From the NCBI GenBank assembly GCA_017448985.1, contig JAFSKL010000017.1, positions 57,599 to 121,598 on the forward strand: DNA of 64,000 nucleotides. Reading direction: 5' to 3'. The first letter of the stretch is position 1. Every line of letters starts with the position of its first letter. Both the position numbers and the translations under genes were made by a program. This document shows, piece after piece, positions 24,979 through 31,917 of the stretch. The notes beneath the pieces were generated by a model that was not told where the DNA came from, searched no databases, and worked only from the letters and a program-made list of their open reading frames with translations. This DNA comes from Paludibacteraceae bacterium. GTDB taxonomy: Bacteria; Bacteroidota; Bacteroidia; Bacteroidales; Paludibacteraceae.

Positions 24979-26535
24979 ATGGATCAAGCTAAATTAGACA
25001 GGCTGGTTGAAAACCGCGAGAAGGCCATTGCCGGCGGCGGTGAAGCAGCCGTGGAGAAACACCACGCTAAGGGCAGTTACACCTGCCGCGAGCGTATCAA
25101 TATGTTGCTCGACGAAGGTTCGTTTGAGGAAGTGAACATGTTCCTCACCCATCGTTGCCATGATTTCGGCATGGAGAAGAAAGTGTTCCTGGGTGATGGC
25201 GTTGCTGTTGGTTCAGGTACCATCGATGGTCGTCTGGTCTTCGTGTTTGCACAGGATGCAACCGTTATCGGTGGCTCGTTGTCCGAGACGATGGCACTCA
25301 AGATCTGCAATGTTATGGACCAAGCCATGAAATTGGGCGCTCCGATCATCGGTCTCAATGACTCCGGTGGAGCGCGTATTCAGGAAGGTGCTTGCGCGCT
25401 GGCTGGCTACGCAGAGATTTTTGAGCGTAACATCCTCGCATCGGGTGTCGTTCCGCAGATCTCTGTCATCTTCGGTCCGTGTGCCGGCGGAGCTGTGTAT
25501 AGCCCTGCGCTGACAGACTTCATCCTGATGACCGAGCAGAACTCTTATATGTTCATCACCGGCCCGAAAGTGGTCAAAGCCGTTACCGGTGAAGATGTAA
25601 CCGTAGAGCAGCTCGGTGGCGCCAAGATTCACGCTTCCAAATCCGGCGTTACCCATTTTGTGGCTGAGACAGAAGAGGAGGCAATTGCCCAAGTACGTCG
25701 TCTCGTCAGCTTCATTCCGCAGAACAACATGGAAGAGGCTCCGCTCGTAGAGTGTACCGACGATATCGCACGCGTGGATGACAACCTCAACGACCTCGTT
25801 CCGGCAGACCCGAACAAGCCTTACGACATGCACGAGATCATCAATACGATCGTGGATGACGGCGACTTCATGGAAGTTCACAAAGACTACGCCAAGAATG
25901 TCATCTGCGGTTTCGCTCGTTTCAACGGCCGTTCCACAGGTATCATCGCTAATCAGCCTTCGTGGCTGGCAGGCGTTCTCGACTGTGACGCTTCCCGCAA
26001 AGCGGCTCGTTTTGTACGTTTCTGTGATGCGTTCAACATCCAGATCCTCACGCTCGTGGATGTTCCGGGCTTCCTCTGCGGTACCGGACAGGAATACGCA
26101 GGTATCATCGACCACGGAGCAAAACTGATGTTCGCTTACGGCGAAGCCACCGTGCCTAAAGTTACCATTACCGTTCGCAAGTCCTACGGCGGCTCGCATA
26201 TCGTGATGAGTTGTAAACAACTCCGTGGCGATATGTGCTATGCTTGGCCGAATGCAGAGATTGCGGTAATGGGTGCCAGCGGCGCTGTAGGTGTGCTCCA
26301 GGCCAAGGCCATCAAGGCCATCGAGGATCCCGAAGAGCGCAAAGCGTTCATCGCCGAGAAAGAGGCGGAATACAAAGACTTGTTCGCTTCCCCGTATCAG
26401 GCAGCTAACCGCGGATACATTGACGATGTGATCGAGCCGCGTTACACACGCTCGCGTATCATCCGTGCATTCGAGATGCTGCAGACCAAGCGTCTGACTA
26501 ATCCGCTTAAGAAACACTCTAATATACCTCTGTAA
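24979..26535 (+). CDS. mmdA: Methylmalonyl-CoA decarboxylase alpha subunit (carboxyltransferase)
   Basis: Transfers the carboxyl group of methylmalonyl-CoA to biotin on the carrier subunit. The 518-aa product has both crotonase-like halves of an acyl-CoA carboxyltransferase: GLNDSGGARIQEGACALAGYAEIF and FGPCAGGAVYSPALTDF in the N-half, and VDVPGFLCGTGQEYAGIIDHGAKLMFAYGEATVPK with YGGSHIVMSCKQLRGD in the C-half. The same family includes propionyl-CoA carboxylase beta; the presence of OadG-, biotin- and OadB-type genes downstream, and the absence of a biotin carboxylase, point to the Na+-pumping decarboxylase. Confidence 0.95.
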   Translation: MDQAKLDRLVENREKAIAGGGEAAVEKHHAKGSYTCRERINMLLDEGSFEEVNMFLTHRCHDFGMEKKVFLGDGVAVGSGTIDGRLVFVFAQDATVIGGSLSETMALKICNVMDQAMKLGAPIIGLNDSGGARIQEGACALAGYAEIFERNILASGVVPQISVIFGPCAGGAVYSPALTDFILMTEQNSYMFITGPKVVKAVTGEDVTVEQLGGAKIHASKSGVTHFVAETEEEAIAQVRRLVSFIPQNNMEEAPLVECTDDIARVDDNLNDLVPADPNKPYDMHEIINTIVDDGDFMEVHKDYAKNVICGFARFNGRSTGIIANQPSWLAGVLDCDASRKAARFVRFCDAFNIQILTLVDVPGFLCGTGQEYAGIIDHGAKLMFAYGEATVPKVTITVRKSYGGSHIVMSCKQLRGDMCYAWPNAEIAVMGASGAVGVLQAKAIKAIEDPEERKAFIAEKEAEYKDLFASPYQAANRGYIDDVIEPRYTRSRIIRAFEMLQTKRLTNPLKKHSNIPL

Positions 26536-26537
26536 TT

Positions 26538-26921
26538 ATGGTACTTTTAGCAGTTACAGCAGATACATGGATTGTTACCGGCTTAGGCTTTGGTATTGTG
26601 TTGGCGCTTCTCTTCTGTCTGGTCTTCATCCTTCAAGGATTCGGATGGACTATGCAGAAGATTGAGTCCCCGCGCAAGCCCAAAGAGCCTAAGAAGGAGC
26701 AACCGAGTCCTGTCAGCCAGCCCACGCCCGAGAATATTATCAAGGACGCAAAACCCGCTAAGGACTCACAGATTCCCTCCGACGATATCGTCGCTGTTGC
26801 CTATGCGCTTTATCTGGCGCAGAATAAAAAACATGACATCCCAACGGCCATGATTTCGCTGCACAAACACGAAACGGCCTGGAATGAGAAAAGTGTAGGA
26901 ATGAACAATGTAGGATTTTGA
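26538..26921 (+). CDS. mmdD: OadG-like small membrane subunit of the decarboxylase
   Basis: The 127-aa product has a single N-terminal membrane span (about residues 10-35, IVTGLGFGIVLALLFCLVFIL) and a proline/lysine-rich linker, as in OadG/MmdD subunits that hold the decarboxylase complex on the membrane. A C-terminal extension (DDIVAVAYALYLAQNKKHDIP) is also seen in Bacteroidetes members. It starts 2 bp after mmdA stops and precedes the biotin carrier. Confidence 0.85.
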   Translation: MVLLAVTADTWIVTGLGFGIVLALLFCLVFILQGFGWTMQKIESPRKPKEPKKEQPSPVSQPTPENIIKDAKPAKDSQIPSDDIVAVAYALYLAQNKKHDIPTAMISLHKHETAWNEKSVGMNNVGF

Positions 26922-26944
26922 TCCCACAAATTAATCGTGCAATT

Positions 26945-27382
26945 ATGAAAGAATTCACATTCAAAATCAATGGCGCTGAGTATAAATGCGCAGTAGAAGA
27001 AATCGAAGCCGGCAAGACGAATGTCACCGTTAACGGCAAAGTATATGAAGTAGAGACAGAAACTCCGAAGGCCGCTCCCGTTGCAGCCAAACCGACTCCT
27101 GCTCCCAAACCCGCAGCTCCTGCCGCTCCCAAGGCCGAAGCTCCCAAAACCGCAGCTCCCGTTGCCGGCGGTATTCAGGTCAAGAGTCCGCTACCCGGAT
27201 CGGTCATCAAAGTGTTAGTGGCTGAAGGTCAGGCAGTTAAGAAAGGCGACACACTCCTCACGCTCGAGTCCATGAAGATGGAGAACGCCATCATGGCAGA
27301 GCAGGATGGTACGATAAAGCAGATTGCCGTTACTCCCGGTCAGAATGTTATGCAGGATGACTTGCTGATAGTATTAGGATAA
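26945..27382 (+). CDS. mmdC: Biotin carboxyl carrier subunit of the decarboxylase
   Basis: The 145-aa product has an N-terminal beta domain, an Ala/Pro-rich flexible linker (about 40-75) and a C-terminal biotinyl domain with the ESMKMEN motif; Lys 111 is the expected biotin site. It carries carboxyl groups between the MmdA and MmdB active sites. The ATG at 26945 is preferred over an upstream in-frame ATG at 26918 that lies inside mmdD. Confidence 0.94.
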   Translation: MKEFTFKINGAEYKCAVEEIEAGKTNVTVNGKVYEVETETPKAAPVAAKPTPAPKPAAPAAPKAEAPKTAAPVAGGIQVKSPLPGSVIKVLVAEGQAVKKGDTLLTLESMKMENAIMAEQDGTIKQIAVTPGQNVMQDDLLIVLG

Positions 27383-27421
27383 TTTTTAATTCTTAATTTT
27401 TAATTCTTAATTAAAAAATCC
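27383..27421. repeat. Period-7 AATTCTT/AATTTTT repeat before mmdB
   Basis: AATTTTT, AATTCTT, AATTTTT, AATTCTT heptamers between mmdC and mmdB, nearly identical to the array before mmdA. Confidence 0.85.
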
Positions 27422-27422
27422 T

Positions 27423-28598
27423 ATGAACATCATAGAATTTTTCCAAGGCATGGGATTCATGCAGATGAGCTGGCAGCAAGTACTCATGCTGCTCATCAGT
27501 TTCTTCCTGCTGTACCTTGCCATTCATAAGAAATACGAGCCTCTGCTCCTTCTTCCTATCGCCTTCGGTATGTTGCTTACCAACTTGCCGGGCGCAGGTA
27601 TGTTCCATAGCGAATTATGGTCGGCTTTCCTCGATCCCGAAAGCCCCGCATACCATTCCTATGGCGCCATCCTTAAAGAAGGAGGTTTGCTGGATGTGCT
27701 CTATATCGGTGTTAAAGCCGGCGTCTATCCTTGCCTTATCTTCATTGGAGTAGGTGCCATGACGGATTTCGGTCCGCTGATTGCTAATCCGAAATCCCTC
27801 ATCCTCGGCGCAGCTGCACAGATCGGTATCTTTGTTACTTTCCTGTGTGCCAATGCGATGGGCTTTACGCCTGCCGAAGCCGGTTCTATCGGTATCATCG
27901 GTGGCGCCGACGGCCCGACATCTATCTTCCTGACCAGCAAGCTCGCTCCGCATCTCTTGGGTCCGATTGCTATTGCTGCCTATAGTTACATGGCCCTTGT
28001 GCCTGTGATTCAACCGCCTATCATGCGTGCACTCACCACAAAAAAGGAACGCGCCATCAAGATGGGTCAGCTTCGCCCTGTCAGCAAGACCGAAAAGATC
28101 GTCTTCCCGATTATCATCACCGCCATCGTAGCCCTCATCCTTCCGGACGCTGCGCCGCTGATCGGCTGCCTGATGCTCGGAAACCTGATGAAAGAGTGTG
28201 GAGTAGTGGATCGTCTCTCCAAAACCGCGCAGAACGAGCTGATGAACATCGTTGTCATCTTCCTCGGCCTCTCTGTAGGTGCTACTGCTACCGCCGGCAG
28301 TTTCCTCAACTGGCAGACGCTGATGATTCTGGCGATGGGTATCGTGGCCTTCGGTCTCGGTAGCGCAGGTGGTGTGCTGTTGGCTAAGTTCATGAACCTC
28401 TTCCTCAAAGAGAAGATCAACCCGCTGATTGGTTCCGCAGGTGTCTCGGCTGTGCCGATGGCCGCGCGTGTCAGCCAAACAGTTGGACAGGAAGAGAACC
28501 CGTCGAACTTCCTCCTCATGCACGCTATGGGCCCGAATGTAGCCGGTGTGATCGGCTCGGCCGTTGCTGCTGGTGTATTACTTACGATGCTGGGCTGA
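27423..28598 (+). CDS. mmdB: Na+-translocating decarboxylase beta subunit
   Basis: Integral membrane subunit that decarboxylates carboxybiotin and exports Na+. The 391-aa product is hydrophobic throughout with about ten spans and the OadB-family signatures [31 protein letters not shown] (the Asp essential for Na+ coupling in OadB) and [15 protein letters not shown]. Length is normal. It completes the complex encoded by the three genes before it; the energy of decarboxylation would be conserved as a sodium gradient. Confidence 0.96.
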   Translation: MNIIEFFQGMGFMQMSWQQVLMLLISFFLLYLAIHKKYEPLLLLPIAFGMLLTNLPGAGMFHSELWSAFLDPESPAYHSYGAILKEGGLLDVLYIGVKAGVYPCLIFIGVGAMTDFGPLIANPKSLILGAAAQIGIFVTFLCANAMGFTPAEAGSIGIIGGADGPTSIFLTSKLAPHLLGPIAIAAYSYMALVPVIQPPIMRALTTKKERAIKMGQLRPVSKTEKIVFPIIITAIVALILPDAAPLIGCLMLGNLMKECGVVDRLSKTAQNELMNIVVIFLGLSVGATATAGSFLNWQTLMILAMGIVAFGLGSAGGVLLAKFMNLFLKEKINPLIGSAGVSAVPMAARVSQTVGQEENPSNFLLMHAMGPNVAGVIGSAVAAGVLLTMLG

Positions 28599-28599
28599 T

Positions 28600-28622
28600 A
28601 GCTGACAGCTGATAACTGAAAG
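28600..28622. repeat. Period-7 CTGATAG-type repeat
   Basis: CTGATAG, CTGACAG, CTGATAA, CTGAAAG between mmdB and the histidine kinase gene. Confidence 0.8.
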
Positions 28623-28625
28623 CTT

Positions 28626-29753
28626 ATGTCAAATCGACAAATAGGAACAATTGTACTGCTGATAGCCATGTTCATTGTGGCTATCTCTGTGCTGTTTACG
28701 AATAACCTGGCTCGACAACTGCAGACCGAAGAGCAGAAGAACATGGCTATTTGGGCGGAGGCTACGCGCCAGCTCATCCTTGCAGACGATGATGCGGATA
28801 TCGATTTCGTGAGTTCAATCATCGAGAAGAACACCACGATCCCTGTCTATATCTGTGATGCAGAAGGTACTATTCTCGCAAGTCGTAATGTGGAGCTAAC
28901 GGCTAATAGCCAACAACTAATAGCCAAAGACCATCATGGTCCCATCGAGCTCAAGATAGATGAATCGACCACTCAGTATATCTACTGGGACGACAGCAGT
29001 TTGCTCACGCGCTTGCGCTATGTGCCTTATGCGCAGTTCGCTCTCATCTTCATCTTCATCGCTATCGCGGTAGTCATGATGCTTACGGCCCAACGAAGCG
29101 AGCAGAATCGCCTCTGGGTAGGACTCAGCAAGGAGACGGCTCATCAACTCGGTACGCCTATCTCCTCGCTTAACGCCTGGCAGATACTGCTGTCGGAGAC
29201 CTATCCGGAAGATCAGTATGTGCCGCAGATGAAGCGGGACATCGACCGGCTGCAGATGATTGCTGACCGGTTCCAGAAGATAGGCAGTGAACCCGAATTG
29301 CAGGAAGGCAACTTCATTCCGGTGGTGACAGAGGCCATCGCGTACATGCGTGCGCGTATCAGCAGCCGCATCACCATCGATGATGCCAGCCTGCAAGGTA
29401 TTGAGCGCAATGTGCTCCATAACGCGCCGCTGCTCCAATGGGTCATTGAGAACCTGCTCAAGAACTCTGTGGACGCTATCACCGGAGACGGAACGATCAC
29501 GCTCCAGCTGCATGAGAACGAACATGATGTGATGCTTGACATCACAGATACCGGCAAAGGTATCGATGCCAAGACCCAGCGTCATATCTTCGAGCCGGGA
29601 TTCACGTCTAAAGAAAGAGGATGGGGATTAGGCCTGCCACTCGCCAAACGAATCATCGAGCAGTATCATGGAGGCAAACTCCTGCTCAAGCACTCGCAGG
29701 TTGGAGTGGGTACGACTTTCAGGATCGTCCTTAAAAAGCCCGAACACAGTTGA
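28626..29753 (+). CDS. Sensor histidine kinase (orphan)
   Basis: The 375-aa product has a membrane span at about 8-26, a periplasmic sensor of about 105 residues, a second span at 134-154, then the dimerisation/phosphoacceptor helix with KETAHQLGTPISSL (His 173). The HATPase domain follows, with WVIENLLKNSVDAI (N box), DITDTGKGID (G1), FEPGFTSKERGWGLGLPL (F and G2). No response regulator is adjacent, so its partner lies elsewhere. A period-7 repeat (28903-28927) encodes a loop ELTANSQQLIAKD in the sensor domain. The last 126 bp overlap the ispE gene on the other strand. Confidence 0.92.
   Translation: MSNRQIGTIVLLIAMFIVAISVLFTNNLARQLQTEEQKNMAIWAEATRQLILADDDADIDFVSSIIEKNTTIPVYICDAEGTILASRNVELTANSQQLIAKDHHGPIELKIDESTTQYIYWDDSSLLTRLRYVPYAQFALIFIFIAIAVVMMLTAQRSEQNRLWVGLSKETAHQLGTPISSLNAWQILLSETYPEDQYVPQMKRDIDRLQMIADRFQKIGSEPELQEGNFIPVVTEAIAYMRARISSRITIDDASLQGIERNVLHNAPLLQWVIENLLKNSVDAITGDGTITLQLHENEHDVMLDITDTGKGIDAKTQRHIFEPGFTSKERGWGLGLPLAKRIIEQYHGGKLLLKHSQVGVGTTFRIVLKKPEHS
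28903..28927. repeat. Period-7 repeat inside the histidine kinase gene
   Basis: CTAATAG CCAACAA CTAATAG CCAA, in frame, in the sensor domain coding region. Confidence 0.75.
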
Positions 29754-30533
29754 GCCGCTACCGCTCATGCTTGCATAAAAAGCGCCTGCGTCCAGCAGAC
29801 GCTTTTTTATTTCCGCTATGATAGGATGCTTCGGAAAAACCGACGCTTCAAAATCGTTGATAAAGACATCATTCTGTTGCGCAATGTGCTCTGCGGAGAT
29901 ATAATTTTCCATTTTCCATTGTCCATTTTCCATTATCTTTATCCCAGCGTACGCTTCCTTCGTGCTCACGCCTTCTTCCGGCTTGATTAACACAATACGC
30001 ACGTCCTTCAGATCTAACGCTATCGGCGTCAATATATCGCCTATACCCTCCGCAAAACACGGTGTATTATAGATAAAGAACGGACAATCTGCTCCCAACG
30101 ACCTTACTTCTTGCGCCATCTGCTCCTTGCTCAAACCCAGGTCAAAGAGTTCGTTTAGCGCCATAGCCATATGAGCCGCATCGCTGCTACCACCTCCCAA
30201 ACCCGCTCCGAAAGGGATATTCTTCCTGAATCGTACTTCCACTGCCCCAATCTGCGGATATTTGGCCTTCATCTGACGGTAACACTTCACTATCAAGTTA
30301 TCCTCCGGCTTACAATCCACCGCAATCCCTTCTTGCTCAAAGATAATATCATCTATCAGTCCTTTAGACGGTCTAACAGCGGAGCAGTCAAATTGCGTAA
30401 GCGGTCTAATATCCAATATGTCATACAACCCATAAACAGGCACAAAGATGGTTTCCAGATCATGGTAACCATCCTCGCGTTTACGCACGACGCGCAGTCC
30501 TAAATTAATCTTACAATTCGGATAGAGTATCAT
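29628..30533 (-). CDS. ispE: 4-diphosphocytidyl-2-C-methyl-D-erythritol kinase
   Basis: GHMP kinase of the MEP isoprenoid pathway; phosphorylates CDP-ME at the 2-hydroxyl. The product has the N-terminal YPNCKINLGLRV, the ATP-binding IPFGAGLGGGSSDAAH and the C-terminal MSGSGSTVFGLF. The start MILYPNCKINLG (30533) is preferred because the -7 element occupies 30542-30549. Two oddities: a period-7 repeat encodes an extra KIMENGQWKMENY loop before the C-terminal domain, and about 40 residues follow GSGSTVFGLF that are encoded antisense to the histidine kinase 3' end. Confidence 0.92.
   Translation of the reverse strand: MILYPNCKINLGLRVVRKREDGYHDLETIFVPVYGLYDILDIRPLTQFDCSAVRPSKGLIDDIIFEQEGIAVDCKPEDNLIVKCYRQMKAKYPQIGAVEVRFRKNIPFGAGLGGGSSDAAHMAMALNELFDLGLSKEQMAQEVRSLGADCPFFIYNTPCFAEGIGDILTPIALDLKDVRIVLIKPEEGVSTKEAYAGIKIMENGQWKMENYISAEHIAQQNDVFINDFEASVFPKHPIIAEIKKRLLDAGAFYASMSGSGSTVFGLFKDDPESRTHSNLRVLEQEFASMILLDDSFGEWQA
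29905..29936. repeat. Period-7 repeat inside ispE
   Basis: CCATTTT CCATTGT CCATTTT CCATTAT, in frame; very similar to the array in the O-methyltransferase gene, giving the shared peptide words NGQW and ME. Confidence 0.85.
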
Positions 30534-30541
30534 TTCGAGCA

Positions 30542-30573
30542 CAAAAGTACTGCTTTTTTTTTACATATGCAAA
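30542..30573 (-). promoter_or_regulatory. Promoter of ispE, nearly leaderless
   Basis: Minus strand TTTGCATATG -33 and TACTTTTG (30549-30542). The expected transcription start is within a few bases of the ATG at 30533, so the mRNA would have almost no leader. Confidence 0.75.
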
Positions 30574-30600
30574 TAAAAATGCAAAAAATGCAGAAATTGC

Positions 30601-30747
30601 TCACGAATGTAACCTTGCGTAGGTTCCGCAGCGGGAATGGGTGTAATGGGTTTCGGCGGGTAGAGTGGACTCATTCGGATACTCAATGAACAAACGCAGG
30701 AGAAATTCCTGCGTCTGCTGTTTGATTCTGTCGTTGATAAGTTTCAT
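30601..30747 (-). CDS. 48-aa small protein behind a structured leader
   Basis: A short ORF (MKLINDRIKQQTQEFLLRL start, stop at 30601) preceded in order by a strong promoter (30854-30847), a 40-nt AT-rich leader start and a two-hairpin structure (30808-30758) that recurs before the gene at 34435-34944. The N-terminal half is helical and amphipathic; the rest is polar with His and one Cys. Not recognised. The ordered promoter-leader-ORF arrangement is the main support; the ORF itself could instead be a leader peptide or a degraded gene. Confidence 0.5.
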   Translation of the reverse strand: MKLINDRIKQQTQEFLLRLFIEYPNESTLPAETHYTHSRCGTYARLHS

Positions 30748-30757
30748 AGTTAGGTTC

Positions 30758-30808
30758 CCTTTTTAGGCGGAGGCCGCTCTTTCCGTTTCATCGGAACGAC
30801 GCTCCGGG
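30758..30808 (-). promoter_or_regulatory. Two-hairpin 5' leader element (copy A)
   Basis: Read on the minus strand it starts CCCGGAGCG, then a TTCCG/CGGAA hairpin, then GCGG/CCGC hairpin, then CCTAAAAAGGG. The same order and near-identical sequence occur at 34978-35028. The stem sequences differ but keep pairing at one position (C-G versus T-A), which suggests a functional RNA fold. Confidence 0.6.
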
Positions 30809-30846
30809 TTTAATGGTAATAGTTACTATTGTTTTCAATTCGAGTG

Positions 30847-30880
30847 CAAAGGTACTACATTTTTGTGAATTGTGCAAGAA
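30847..30880 (-). promoter_or_regulatory. Promoter of the 48-aa ORF transcript
   Basis: Minus strand TTGCACAATTCAC region (-33) and TACCTTTG at 30854-30847. Confidence 0.8.
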
Positions 30881-31420
30881 AAAAATCGGAATTTTACCCA
30901 CAATAAAGGTGAACATGTTTTTTACCTATTTTGTACACAAATCTGCCATTCACAAACAACAACACTCCTGATCCAAACAGTCCATATTCACAGATTTGAT
31001 CAAAAAGAGTAGAGTAGTGCCTTTCTACCAGCATATAGGTCACAAGGCACCAAACAACACATGCTTCATATAATTGAATATATACAATCGGACAACGCAT
31101 AACTTACTTAATATCAGTAAATATGTATTTTTATTAAAGTATTACTACAGGGTATATTTCTCGCATGTAACTATTCATACACAAAAACAAACTGCCTACT
31201 TTACATAAAATTCGTAAACTGCTGATTTTAAACACTTAACCTTGTTTAAATGAAGTTTAGTTGTAGTGTCTTTTGCGTGCTTATTGTCTATCTCTCATTC
31301 TGTTGTTCGGATTCATGCTCAAAAATGTTCCACGGAAAAATAGTTTTCAATTATATTCACACTTATTTATTTGTGCATTTCACAAATAACAAAAATATTT
31401 TGCAAAAAAGTGTGAAAACA
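30881..31420. other. AT-rich spacer without a supported gene
   Basis: Very AT-rich 540-bp stretch between the divergent small-ORF promoter and the Xre regulator promoter. Two short ORFs (30894-31100 minus, 31250-31477 plus) occur, but neither has good initiation context and the second runs through the promoter of the next gene. I see no repeat or RNA fold that stands out. Confidence 0.5.
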
Positions 31421-31452
31421 TTTGTGTATTTCGATATTTTTTTGTACCTTTG
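31421..31452 (+). promoter_or_regulatory. Promoter of the Xre regulator
   Basis: TTTG at 31421-31424, 20-bp spacer, TACCTTTG at 31445-31452; the leader then holds a 9-bp repeat (ACTACGTAA, ATTACGTAA, ACTACGATA). Confidence 0.85.
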
Positions 31453-31501
31453 CAGCCGATTTACGAGAACTACGTAAATTACGTAAACTACGATATATGT
31501 T

Positions 31502-31903
31502 ATGAACGATCGTGAACGAATAGAAAAGTTGAAAGACACCTTAGGATTGACAGCAAGACAGTTTGCTGCAGAAATTCATGTGCAACCGGGTACAATAAGC
31601 AATATGATGGGTGGGCGCAATAATCCCAGCCTTGAGGTGATGAAACGGATCATGGAGCGCTATCCTACACTCAATCCTGAATGGCTCATTGCCGGAAGAG
31701 GTGAGATGTGGCGCACTATTCCCGGCCATGAACCCGGTTTATTTGATGCACAGGCGCCTGATCCACAGGAGAAATCTCCCCGAAAAACAAACAAAGAGGA
31801 ACCGCAAGTCATTGCAGCTCCTCCTAAACAGATCAAGAATATCGTCGTGTACTATACCGACGGTACCTACCAAGAATTTCGGGATACCGGTATAACGGTA
31901 TAA
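31502..31903 (+). CDS. Xre-type helix-turn-helix protein
   Basis: The 133-aa product has an N-terminal HTH of the Cro/CI type (about 5-65: LKDTLGLTARQFAAEIHVQPGTISNMMGGRNNPSLEVMKRIM) and continues with the PTLNPEWLIAGRGEMW motif common in Bacteroidetes CI-like regulators. A proline-rich linker leads to a short C-terminal beta segment (IVVYYTDGTYQEF). It is a single gene, convergent with lon (stops about 15 bp apart). Targets unknown. Confidence 0.86.
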   Translation: MNDRERIEKLKDTLGLTARQFAAEIHVQPGTISNMMGGRNNPSLEVMKRIMERYPTLNPEWLIAGRGEMWRTIPGHEPGLFDAQAPDPQEKSPRKTNKEEPQVIAAPPKQIKNIVVYYTDGTYQEFRDTGITV

Positions 31904-31917
31904 CGGGATAACTGATT

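Noticed and set aside
25213-26517. 434-aa minus-strand ORF over mmdA
   Set aside because: Shadow of the mmdA coding sequence; composition is His/Arg/Asp-rich as expected from antisense reading.
30894-31100. 68-aa minus-strand ORF
   Set aside because: No good promoter or ribosome-binding context and no family features.
31250-31477. 75-aa Cys-rich ORF before the Xre gene
   Set aside because: It runs through the -33/-7 promoter of the Xre gene and has no homology I recognise; probably chance in AT-rich DNA.
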